A DNA stretch of 64,000 nucleotides from positions 13,725,214 to 13,789,213 of the forward strand of contig JABAKD010000011.1 of the NCBI GenBank assembly GCA_012845835.1, read 5' to 3'. The notes beneath the pieces are model-generated. The model worked only from the letters and a program-made list of their open reading frames with translations. It made no database searches and was not told the origin of the DNA. This DNA is from Undaria pinnatifida. Lineage: Eukaryota; Sar; Phaeophyceae; Laminariales; Alariaceae. The translations under genes were made by a program, and so were the position numbers. Positions 51,679 to 63,600 of the stretch are shown one piece after another. How positions within the stretch are numbered: the stretch's first letter is position 1; every line of letters begins with the position of its first letter.

Positions 51679-54600
51679 CGGCCGAGGCGGGGCTCCCTGA
51701 AGGCGCCGCCGGAGGTTAATGAATAATACTGATACTGGATTTGGCATTGTTTTACACTCGAAAGGTATAGGAACAGTCGGCCACGTTCAGCTCTGGGTTT
51801 GATAACAGAACAGGTATACATTTTTTAGTTCGTTTCAGTTGATCATACGTTACAGGGATGCACCATAAATATATAAATGTGGACAAGCGGTCCTCGTTCG
51901 GGAGTCTGTCACCGCATTTCGTTGTGTCGTTACGGTCAATACTACCCGTGAGGCATGCAGTAGCACACCACCAGTAAAACGACAAAAAAAAAGCGAGGAA
52001 AGTGGATTGGGATCTCTTCGATGACAGGCGACGACAGGAACATGTAGAAGAATATAATGTTTATCGTCGGGAATTCAAGAACAGTTCATAGTGGAGCCTA
52101 GGAACTCCCCCCCCCCCCCGTCCCGGCCGTGGAGCGGCCGCTGACACCGCCGCCGGAGGTTAAAAATGCTGGATTTAGCATTATTTTACACTCGAGGTAT
52201 GGGACAAATCGGCCAAGCTTAGCCCTTGGTGTGACCACGAAACAAGCACATTTTATTTAAAGTTCGTCTCAGTTTATCAGACGTTGTAGGGATGCACCAG
52301 AAATGTGGAAATGCCGTCTAAGTTTGGGGACCTCTCGCCGGTATTACGTTGTGTCGTTAGGGCAAGTGCTCGTGCGGCACGTAGTAGCACAACACCAGTA
52401 CAAGACGAGCACAAACGAAAACGCGGAAAATAGGCTGTAATCTCTTTTACGACAGGAGCATAGGGTATAGATTATTCATCGTCGGCGATTTAAGAACGGT
52501 TCGTAGTTGAGCTAGCAAATACCATGTCATGTCATGCCCTCCGTGGTATTAGATGAGTTACCGTTAATATTATTCTTTATAACGAATACACACAAAACCA
52601 TTATGTGCCCTATCATACAAGTTTTTATTTCTGAGCCATATGGTCTTCGCTGAATAGACACGCAGCTCAGAGCGGGCATCGCTCAAATACCCGAGCCAGA
52701 GGCGCTTACCATCCACAGGGCACTAAACATACTATTAATAAGGGGAGAGACGCAGCACTAACGGCACAGTCGATGGCGATCGGTTGATGCGGCATGAGTT
52801 GCAGAAGACCTCTCTGTGTGCTCGTAGCGTGGTAGTTCTACTTGGAGACGCCGGGAAATGCGCACCCCGTACCAATCACACCTTCCTACAACCAAGGAAA
52901 CCCCAATACGAAAAATAGTTGGATAGTTGGCCCCGCCGCAACTAACGATAATACCTACCGGGCGACTTACTATTATAGGTTGGAAGCTCTTGTCTCAATG
53001 TCAACCATTGCACGCATCAGACAAATCATAACTACTAGTGTAACCCCATGTCGTAATATAGATTTTACGGGTGGCAGGTAGAACCGCTGATTTGTATGAT
53101 CTGTAAAAATCCCGGATCATGTTCGCTGGATGGGATCTGTGTGACACGGCTCTTGCGCACATCTTGGCCGCGTGCGATCTTGAACGATACAGGTCTCACT
53201 AAACATAGCACAGTGTTGCTAGCGTAGCGTAGCAAGAAGTGGGAGGCATGCTAGGATAGAGGCGCACTTTTTTTTTTTTTTTTCGGAGGCTCCTCACTGA
53301 GCTCGATTACCTCTCTCGAAAACAAAAATTGGGGGGAAATGGGGGGAAATGAGAGTGCTACTCGATGAACAGTTGTAGGGCTATGTACGAGGTACCTGGT
53401 ATTCAACAAGAAATTGTTCCGACGAAAATGGCGAAATTCCAGCAATTTTGGGCTAAGGAGCCGCGTCAATCTTGACACAAATTCAGCCGAAACGGGTATT
53501 CTGGGACATAATACGAGGCGTATTGCAAACCCCTACATCTATGCGACCTGAAGCTGTTGAGAACCCTTTTGCGCCCCCCCCCACCCCCCACCCACCCCCT
53601 CGAACACTCCGCCCTCTCCTCACTGGTTGTACGACTTACAGGATATACATGATTAACTGGTGCATTCCTTCTAAATCCGTCAGATTTATCCCCTTGAAGG
53701 ATTGTTATAGTTTCCACGCACATTTTTGAGTTGCCCCGCCCTTCCCCCCCCCCCCACCCCCCCCACCGCTCCCTCTTGTTCAAATCCATGCCCCCACGCC
53801 CTGAAAACGCCGCCCTCCCCTCACTGGTTGTTCGACTTACAGGATACACTTGATAAACTGATGCACTTCGTTCCACAGCTGTCAGATTTTGTCCCCCTCA
53901 AAAACGAGTTTTATAGTTTCCGCGCACAGACTGACGAACATCACCCTGTTGACCCTGATAGCTACACTGTAGTTGTAAGGGGAGTCGCTGACCTATATCC
54001 TTACTGAATACACACAACCCGTAATACACGCAATCGGAGTATCACACGCAGCTTGCAAAGATGAGTTTCGACAAAATCTTCGATCTCACAGCTGGAGTGC
54101 TTTTTATTTTTATATTTTTCTGGGGAAAGGAAAGCGCTACTCGATCATGATCAGTTCCATGGCCTAATGAGTACCCCCGCCCCACCCCCCACCCCACCCC
54201 CCACCCCGCTTTCGTCCGCCCCTCCCTCCGGCTTGTGTTTGACGTCAACACATTCTTGACATCCCCGGCGCGGTGTCTGGACGATGGTCATGAATGCCTG
54301 GTACGCCGACCCGGTGTTTGTACGGTGGCTATGGATGTCTGTTTCCGCAGGGCGGTGACGGCAATGGCGCTCGTACAGAACTTCTTGGGCAACGAGGTAC
54401 GCCGACATTTTAAAATAATATCGTAGCCGCTTTGAGGCCCACATAGCAAGGGCGCCCATCCGTACTGGTGTTGGTGTTGTTGTTGGTGGTGGTGGTGGTG
54501 TTGGTGGTGGTGGTGTAAGGCGGTGGCCCTCTCGGCCTTACTGTCTTACCAAACACCAACAATGAAGCAGGGCACAAACGAACGAGCGAGTGAGCGGACA

Positions 54601-57600
54601 CAGACAGGGGCTGGGTCCGCCTTTCTCTTATTGAACCCATTCATTAGCCACGTGTGGTCATTAGGGATACAATTGTTTGAATTCGTGTGGTTTCATTTTC
54701 GCGGTGGAATTTGGGTTTGGGGTATCCCTCCGCTAAGACCACCCGGTTTAAGACTTTCCGGTGGATAAGACCAGAGAAGTGGGGCTTGCGATACTTGTAA
54801 GCGTCTACCAGTATCATAGCGTTAGCCCGCAGCAGCACAAGAAGGATCATGCTGCGCCCACCCCGTCCCTTACGAGCCTTTGCATGGCTGTGGCTCGGCG
54901 ACGAATTTAATGGTTGCTAACCTCCACTGGCCGATGCTGAAATCGTCATTTTTTGGTGAGCATTTACTCGGCCACCTCTATAGCCTGTAAGTAGACGTGT
55001 GAAGTCCAACCGACTCACAACGTCAATGTTTGCCGATGAAACGATCACTGGGATTGCGGTGGTGGGGAGTAAACACCACCCCTACCCACCCCTACTCTTG
55101 CCCGCCTCCGCCGTTAACTCCTTCATTGTTATTTTCCATGTTTCTTGGGCGCATTGTCGCCCGTTCAGAACTGCACCCACGTTTTTGGGGACACATTACT
55201 TGGAATTAATGTGGGTTACATTTTACAGTGGTGAAAGGGTTAGCGGCGACAAGACGTTAATAGCGTCTTTCGTTGTTCTGTTGTTTTTTTTTTCGCGGAT
55301 TTTTTCCGATTTGTTTGGGCTTGTCTTAACGGTGATGATGGCAGGTTCTGTTCGACAACTATGTGAAAATCGCGGCGGCTATCGTGAAGAGGCTGCCCGT
55401 CGAAGACGTCCCCATGGTGAGCTAGGGTGGGAGGCTAGGGTGCCGCTGTTCTCGATCATATGATGTGCATGCTTTGAGTGATGTGTGTGATGTGTGCGTC
55501 TTGTGTCGTGTTTGGTTTTGTATGATTTTCGCCCCTGTCGAAGATGTCCCCGCATTGACCGTGAATGGGAGGTCCCCATCCGCTGGATGAAAGAATATAA
55601 AATAAAAAATAAAGATCTAGGCTATCGTTTTTCGTATCTTCCGATAATATGGCATGATTTGAATATGCTGGTAAGAGCTTTGTTTAACGGTTTTGTGCGA
55701 GGACGCTTTTTTTTTGCCTGTTACAAGATGTCCTCGCGGTAGGCTTAGTTGAGAGGGTAGGCCTCCGCTCTTCTTCGTAGGACGCGATTTGCATGCACAC
55801 TTGTAACGTCTCATGTAATACCGCTTTTCACGAACGATGGACGTTGTGAGTGATGCGGTGCACTCGTGCTCCCGCGTTAATGCGGTCCCCTTTAGTGCGA
55901 TGCCCCGGTTTAGTGCCATCCGCTATCTTCCCGTGGGTCGGACGGTGTCAGGGTGACTCGGCCCGACCCGCAATGTTTGAAAACCTTCTGATCCGTCTCC
56001 ACTCGACCCGTGAGATATCCGACACTTGCTGACCCGACCCGACTCGACCTGCGGATGTTTGATGTACCATGGTACCTCTTAACCCTTAGTTAGGGCCGGG
56101 TGATGACCTTGCTCGCCCTATACAGTGCTATTAGTAGTGTTGTGCACCAATCCGGGATAGTGCGGGGTCCCACTTTAGTGCTACTTTAGTGCGGGCATCG
56201 TCGTCTGGAAAGGCAAAGACACCGCACCAATGAGGAACCACGACTGTTGCCGTACTCACACAAGTTCGGACTTTGTGAGACTTCCAGCTTCAGTGCCATC
56301 GACAACATCATTTTGTTGACACGCCAGTGCGAAAGATCGACCGCGCCGCACAGGCGATTGTGGGGTGAACATCCATGTTTTTCCACCGGGGGGGGGAGGG
56401 GGCGGATATATTTATATCTATATATATATATGTATTCGAATCAGTCTCCTTCCTTCATCCGTAGTACTCGGAGCAGGTGCCAACATGCCGTCGCTTGGTG
56501 TAAGGTGTTCCCGGCCTCTCCCGTCTTCTCTTCGGTTATCTCGGCGAACCCTATAATTGATGGTGCCTGCCAGAGCGAGGCCCGCTCGTTGTAGTACTGC
56601 CTCTGAGGTGGAAACCCCCGGAAGAGATGCTGAGATATTTCCGTGCATCGGTGTTGTGATGATTGAACATATGTGTAGAGTCTGTTTTTCTTTACCCTTG
56701 TGGGAGTTGATTGTATATTGATCATAGTATACGGGCCCAAAAAGCGACGAGCCAGCGCGATCTCAGCAAAAACGTCTAGGAAAAGCTTGAGGCAATCCGA
56801 GTGTCGTGTCGCCATGCCTCACGCTTTGCTTGCCTCACGGTTATCACCGCTTCCTGCGTTGCGTTTCAACACGTTTCCTGCAGCAGCGGCTCGGGTTGCT
56901 TCATGCGGCCGATGCTTTAATCGGCATTTTTTTTTTCCGTGAATTTTTTGGTGTTAAGTCCCAGCAAAGAGAATGTTAATATTAACCGTTTTGGAGGTGC
57001 TCTATCGTTTTTGGCGACACACTACTTGGAATTAGTGTGGGACTCTTTTTTGCAGTTCTAAAGGGTTATTCGCTTCAGAACTGCACCCGTGTTTTTGACG
57101 CTACAGTATGATACGTATGATACGGGTCCCCCAGTAAAGGCGGTGGTGTGGTATGGTATAGAAAGCAATATGGCCGCCTCATTGGGGAAGCCGCCTTATT
57201 CAATATTCAATCCGGGTTATGAGTGCGATTCCTCTGTCGCTCCAAGCGAGCTTTGACGCCTTATATCGAGATACCGCCTTATATAGGGACACCGCCTTGT
57301 ATAGGGATACCGCACTGTTGGCGGACCCCTACTGCTGTAGTCGGTAGTAAATTAGTGTTGGCTCGTTTTGGCAGCAGTGTTTGGGGTGAAGGAACGCGGT
57401 CACTATGATAACGTGTATCCCCATATACTTTAATACCTCGTAGAATTGTGACTTGCAACAAAAAAAATGCACCCCTAGCGGTGTCTCTAAAGCCATGCAC
57501 CCCTATTTAATACAATATTGCTACTACTGTTTTTAAATAGCAGTATGCCGATACTGAGTGTACCTGGTACCAGGTCCCAACCCAACCCAACCATAAGCCT

Positions 57601-60600
57601 AAGGCGTACCAGATAACTTATGACAGTCCCAAAATAATACGGCGTGGGATTAGGGTGTGTGCATAAAATACACTATTTTGGGTAGGGATGCATGACTCAT
57701 ATGGCTTATGGCTTATGGCTTATATACTTAGGGTTAGGCGTAGGGTTAGGGGTACGATTAGGGGTAGGGGTAGGGGTAGGATTAGATAGGGGTTTACCAG
57801 CGTATATATTTTTTGCACTGAATCGGCTGGCTTGATACTAATAGTCGCCGACATATTAATGATTATTATCAGCTTCGACTTCGGTATGTGGTTGGCTTGA
57901 AATACTGGGCGGGTGGTAAGGGGGGGGGTGTCTCTTGTAGTAGGGGGGACACAACTCTCGTCAAAACTAAAGAAAAAACAATTATTAATAACCACCGCGC
58001 AAGTAACCCGGCAAATAACACCGACTGTGACTATTAATACTCGTACATGGCTTACCAGGCACCAGGTAGTCTACAAGGTTTCCCTCGGGGATGTATGGTT
58101 GGTTGGTTGGCTTCAAATCCCGCGAGTGTCGCGGGTTAACGCCGTTACAGCTGGAAAGCCGTTTTGGGAAAAAAAATACTTGGATTTAGCATGGGGAGGG
58201 GTTTGGGGGCTCTGAAGGGGTTAAACAAGGGAATAGAACTCGCATAACCACTGACGGAAGGATAATTAGCCACCAACAAGGTGACTAACGCCGACAAGCC
58301 GTATTAATACTTGGTCATAGTACTAAATATTATAGCCCATACGAGCTTAAGGCTTAGTCTACAGGGCTTTCCTTCGGGGCGTTGGCTTCAAATGCCGCGA
58401 ATTTCGCGAGTTGAAAAGGGGGACGAACCTGGTGTAAAAATAGAAGACAAAACAATAGGCCATCGCGCAAGTAACCCGGAAACTAACGCCGACTATAGTT
58501 AAATAATAGCACAAACGGATTTATGGCTCAAATCTACAAGGTTCCCCTGCGGGATGTTGGCTTCAAATCCCGAGGGGGGGTGACGCAAGCTGAAAAGAGG
58601 GAGAAAACGCGTGTGAAAACTAGAGGAGTAACAATTAGCCACCGCGCAAGTAACATATTATTGACAAGGGTATACACGCACACCCACCCCGTAACACGCG
58701 CGATCGAAGTATCACTGGTCACACGCAGCTTGCAAAGCTGAGTTTTGACCCAAAAACCTTTTTGGTCGATCTCACAGCTGTAGTGTATGTTTTCATTTTT
58801 TTTCGTTATTATATAATGCAGTAGTAGCCCAAACGAGTTTATAGTTCGTCTACAGCAGTTAGTTGCTCGCAATGATGTTGTGGACTTGTGTGTCTGTTCA
58901 CCTGACTGGCGCGTTTTATGGACGTGTGGTGTTAATAGCTATCAAAGTGTTAAAACTAGGAGAAAGAAAAAAGTCGGTTAGTCGGCTAGTTGGTTTTTAC
59001 TCCCGCCACCCGATTATTACCCACAGTAGCATATTAAAATGAAGTAAGTCGGTTATGAATAGTTGGTTTTTCACTCCACCCCAAGTATATCTACAGGTGA
59101 TAAGTACAGTAACAACTCGCAGTCCTATACCAGGTATACAATTTTCCGTTGGCGTCTGTTTTATATTTCTGGCATTTTTCTCGATTCTCGCAGGCAGGAC
59201 ATGTCTAACATATTGCTGTTGTTCAAAGCGTTTCGTACCTTGCTGGTATCATGTATTTAGTTACTCATTTTGTCTCGTGTATTCTAACTTTGTTTTTTTC
59301 ATGTATTCGTGTATTTTTTTCGGTGCCTGCAGGACTTGACGAACACCCTGCTGTTCTTCAAGGCGTGCGACATGTTCGTCGGCAACTTCCGCTTCGGGAG
59401 TGGGCCTGTGCGCGAGACGATGGAGGCTATGGCTAGCGAGCAAAACGCTACCCTCCCCAAAAAGGTATCCTAACCTCTCGCAAGTAATCCTACTACTACT
59501 AGTAGTAGTGGTGGTAGCAGTAGTAGTACTAGTAGTAGTACTATTAATAGTAGTAGTACTAGTAGTACCAGTAGTAGTAGTGGTACTACTAGATTAACTA
59601 GTACTAGTAGTACTAGTATTAGTAGTAGATGCTACTGTGGTAGTAGATGCTAGTAGTATGATAGTTACTAGTAGATGCTACTGTAGTAGTAGATGCTAGT
59701 AGTATGATGGAGCCGGTGCCCCCGGTGGTTTAACGGCAAACCTCGAACACTACTAACGTCGAGTCAGGGGTTCCATTCTCGGTATGGTATGGAGATTTGC
59801 ATTTTCTAGAGACACGGACTGCCGAGAGAGCTTTGCAGTGTGGGTAAGCACAATTCGACGCGAGTCGACGAGGGAAGAAAAAAGTGTTGAATTATTTTTG
59901 AGAGAAGAATGATAAAAATGATGAAAATGATGAAGACGAAGGCGCGTGCCGTGGTAGTGAGGGGGGAAGAAGAGCCTGGTTAGACCCTGGGTCTGAGTTA
60001 CTCACGTCTAAGGAGTTAGAGGAGAAAAACATGTGCGAAAATAATAGATGGGATGAGAAAGAAAAAATACACGAAGAAGTGTAGTATAGTCCACCCACCC
60101 ATCCATCCATCCACTCATGTCTATCATCTCCCTCTCTCCCGCTCGCGGTCGTCCATACACCCACCCACCCAGTAACAAACCCACCAACAAACCCACCCGT
60201 TCATCTCTAACTCTCCCTCCCGCTCCGTTCCACCCCTCCTCCCCGCCTCCCACCACCCCTGGCAGAGGCCGACGATCCTCGCTCAGCAAGACCTCTGCCG
60301 GTGGATGCTGGAGACAGACACTCGCCTGGGAGCGTGCTTCAACCAGGACATGTTTGACGCTAACGTGTTTGACGTTAATGGCGAGTGCGTCTCAACCCCC
60401 ATGTCCTGCGCTCATCAGGACAAGGCCACGCCCTATGTCCCGGGCACGAACGTAGTCTACGATGACTCCCAGGGAAGAGGGGGGTTCGGCTCGGATGGGA
60501 CGGACACGAGGATCGAGAGGCTTGGCCCGTTCGTGGAAGAAGAGGAGGAGGATGGGGGCATTATGGGTGGGGAGCCGCCCCCCCCCGGGAAGATGAGCAG

Positions 60601-63600
60601 GGTGTTCGCGGCCGAGACGGTGGGCGACTACGACATGTTGGACCGGGCCATAAGCATGTGAGAAGAGTTTTTTGGTCCAGGGCTTTCAATGGGTCATGAC
60701 GCGACCGTCAGGACGTTTCTGTACTCTGGCGGGTCGAGTCCGGTCGGCCGAGAGGTCTCACGGGTCGGGCCGGGTCACTGACCCGGCCCGACCTCACCCT
60801 GACCCGGCCCGACGCGTGCAAGAGTGGCCCGACCCGCGAGAAGCGTTATTTTTTTCCAGCACAGCATGCGTTTTAGACGCTCATAGACTATTCTGCCGGT
60901 ATAAACGTGACCGCGTGAGAGCTGGTTCCGCAAAGTTGGCGCACAGGACGAAATATGCAGACGGGAGTGGGGGACAAAGTGTAAATCGAGGAAACATGGA
61001 ATTGTCGCGCCTGATTCTTCCGATTGTTTTTCGGTTGAAAGCTTACCAAGCAAAAAGCGGTTGAACCTGTTTCTTGGATTTGATAATAACGCCTCCTATC
61101 CGAGTTTTTGCGTATTCGAAAATACTATGCGGTACCCACCTCTAGTCATGACATTGGTTTCTTTTTGCTGCCTCTTTTTATTTGACGCCCTTTTCTGTTT
61201 TTATTTTTTGCTGTGCCTATCCCTTCCCCATCCTCACCCTCACCCTCACCCTTTTTTGTTGCCCGCCCCTACGGTCTGGTGCGGCTGATGATCCCTCGCT
61301 TTGTTCAGCTCGCCCCTCCCCATGAATCATGCCTGGCTGTTCCTTCCTTCCGCCGCCTCTCATGTTTTTTCCTCCGTTTTTCTGTCCCCGCCCCCGCCCC
61401 CGCCCCCCCTTCCAGTAGCCGCTGCGATGTGATCAACCCACAAATCGTACCAGATACAGTACCAAATAAAGTGCGATTGTTGAGGTGGTAGGCACACTTT
61501 TCTCGGTTTTCCCAAAAAAGCGGCGAAGCCGCGCTCGTGTGGGAGCCTTGTTGGCCTTGGCCTGGGTTAGGGTTGGGTAGTTGGCTCGACGCCCTCTCGC
61601 GATTTGTTGAAAAACACACACAAGAACAAAACTAAAAGTTAAATTACCTCATGAATTGAAATGTATTTGGCACATTATCTGGTATGGATTGTGGTTCAAA
61701 GTCCGGTAAAGACGCCGCCCCCCTCCTATTCCTCCTATCCATCCTATTAATAGTGTTTTCCCCCTCGTTACTATGGTTTGGTTCGATTGTTGAAGTCCCG
61801 CTTGTCCATCTCGGCCCGTCCTAAGTTTCTTTTTTGGTTGTCCCTATAATCCCCTCCCTTCCCCCTCCTATCCTGCCTCCGTTTTTTGCTCCAGCTGTTG
61901 CCGTTTGGTTTTCGGTTGTTGTATTTTTGCCTGTGCGTGCAGCCCCTCCCCGCGTGTACTTTAGTTGTCCCCACCCCCTTCCGTCATATGATGCCACTCC
62001 CTCTACTGACTGCTGTTTTTTCCCCGCTCTTTGCGTTGGGTTTGGCTCCGTTTTCTTTACATCCCGCTTGTTCGCTCAGCCCATTCCCTCGTGTCTTCTT
62101 TTTTTGTTGTTGCTGTTGCTGTCCTCACTTTGCTTTGCCCCGCTGCTGTTGTTTGGTTCGTTTTTTTTTTTCAAGCCCCGAGGTGAGAGGTGGCGCGGGC
62201 GAGCTGTACATCAGGAGCATCGCGGCGTACATCGACATGGTCGAGGGGAACATCTCTGAGGCCTACGAGCACATGGTTCGCGGAGCGGAGGTCATGATCG
62301 CGAACCCCGGCATCTGCAGACTGTCCGCATGGTGGGTTGGGTGCTGGTTGGGTCGTTCATACCGTATAAGGGTCTCGTAGCGGACCATTATAATATCTTG
62401 ACGATAAGACGTGACATTTTCGCCAATCGTGATATTTTGTCACGAACCATGTGTCATCGAAAGTTTTGAAGAAATACTTGTATCCTTAGAAGCTGAATGT
62501 CGCGACTCGCTGTCATTTTTTTTTACTCGATATTTTAGCAAACGTGGTACAATGCCAAATACAAATACGATATCGCCAATCGTAGTTTTTTTTTGTTCGT
62601 TACGAATTAACCTAATAGCACTCAAGAAAACATCGCTCGTGGGATGAAAATACCAGGGCATTTCACGGGTCATGACCCGACCCGCGGGTCGGATACGGAA
62701 TACTTCAAACTGTCGCGGGTCGAGTCGGGTCGGATCAGGAGGTGCTCGAAATTTCACGGGACGGGTCAGGGGTTTGTCAAAACTCACGGGTCGGGTCGGG
62801 TCAGGCCGACCAGAAACCGACACGAACCGCGAGAAGCGACCCGTGAAAAGACAAACACCCGACCCGATTCGTAAAAGTACGTTTTACACCCCGTTAGGAT
62901 AGATTTCCGAGGGGGTCGGGCTGGTTACTGTTGCATGATTTCAAGGGCCAGGAGACGCTTCCTGATGGGATGAAGGCATAGGCCTAAGACTCAACCAAAT
63001 CAGCTATCCCTAACCCCAGCCCTGGCCCCAGCCTGGAGTCAAATGCGCGTCGTACTTGACCACTTTTAGAGCCCCCGGATCCCTCCCTATACTAACTTGG
63101 AGTAAATTTGTCGAAAAAAAGGGTTTCCAGGTGTAAAAGGCGTTAAATCCGAATTGCGGACCACGTTTTTTGCCTCCCTGGCCAACGATGAGTTAGTAAA
63201 ATTGTCCCAGAAAATTCCGCCGGAAGGTGTCTCTCTTCCCGCCTAACATACTTACCGTACAGGTGCACCAGCCATTGTTGTTTCTTAGGCTTCTCGCTTG
63301 AGTAGTTATGTATCCCACCCCAAAAAATGCTTTTGACAAGAAAAAAATGCGAGTGCAACCCGCTGAAATATGTTATGGTGTCCTGTTGATAGTCCTATTC
63401 ATACGGATAAAACGAATAAAAAAATGAGGGAAAAAAAGGGGGGGGGGGGGATTACATTCCAGTAACATGAGGTTGAGGACTCGAGATTTTTTTTCTTTCT
63501 TCTTTGTAGCCAAAAGTAAACTACCTCTATCGTATAGTAGCAGGCGTCTCCCCTACACTACCCTACCCTACCCTCCCTCCCTCCCACCCTCCCTCACTCA

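Larger units (their letters stand above)
50421..54350 (+). other. Zn2Cys6 gene intron 5
   Basis: It holds an 'ACGTTTTT..ACTCGGAATTAATG' element (50848-50928), a three-unit satellite of about 440 bp (51040-52520), a GATC-rich piece (53090-53170) and a long family-B element (53525-54110). About 52560-53080 shows nothing identifiable. Confidence 0.65.
929..59136. repeat. Dispersed 9-bp near-palindrome TACCWGGTA (24 exact copies)
   Basis: Exact copies start at 929, 3837, 5911, 7629, 8628, 13147, 15056, 18653, 18767, 25408, 28550, 31489, 32082, 33486, 37120, 39531, 43453, 43464, 43471, 47394, 51129, 53393, 57561 and 59128. A dozen or so one-mismatch copies also occur (for example 17176, 29409, 44568, 50528). 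None is in an exon. In the plus-strand gene both orientations are about equally common. Confidence 0.85.
55417..59332 (+). other. Zn2Cys6 gene intron 7
   Basis: It holds a CGGGT-family copy (55925-56060), an inverted relative of 42601-42740 (56720-56840), a GGCGG-family element (57118-57330), a TTAGGG-like tract (57720-57790), a four-unit tandem with a MITE inside (57870-58660), a family-B copy (58675-58800) and the exon 8 duplicate (59198-59245). Confidence 0.65.
59465..60265 (+). other. Zn2Cys6 gene intron 8
   Basis: It consists of an AGT microsatellite (59497-59700), a nearly full SINE-1 (59709-60085) and a CCCACC-rich acceptor tract. Little other sequence remains. Confidence 0.75.
60658..62175 (+). 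other. Zn2Cys6 gene intron 9
   Basis: It holds a CGGGT-family copy (60680-60850), a TTAGGG-containing element (61470-61625) and long pyrimidine-rich stretches (61180-61420, 61840-62175). Confidence 0.65.

Noticed and set aside
57720..57790. Chromosome end
   Set aside because: TTAGGG-like units are few and degenerate and are followed by ordinary intron and exons on both sides.
929..59136. TACCAG|GTA as recursive splice sites (AG|GT) in long introns
   Set aside because: The motif is equally common in antisense orientation, lacks an upstream polypyrimidine tract in most cases, and is near-palindromic, so splicing does not explain it.
60305..60661. Stand-alone 118-codon open frame ending at TGA 60659
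   Set aside because: The TGA overlaps a GT donor; splicing at 60657 to 62176 restores a longer frame with matching phase and similar composition, so it is an internal exon.
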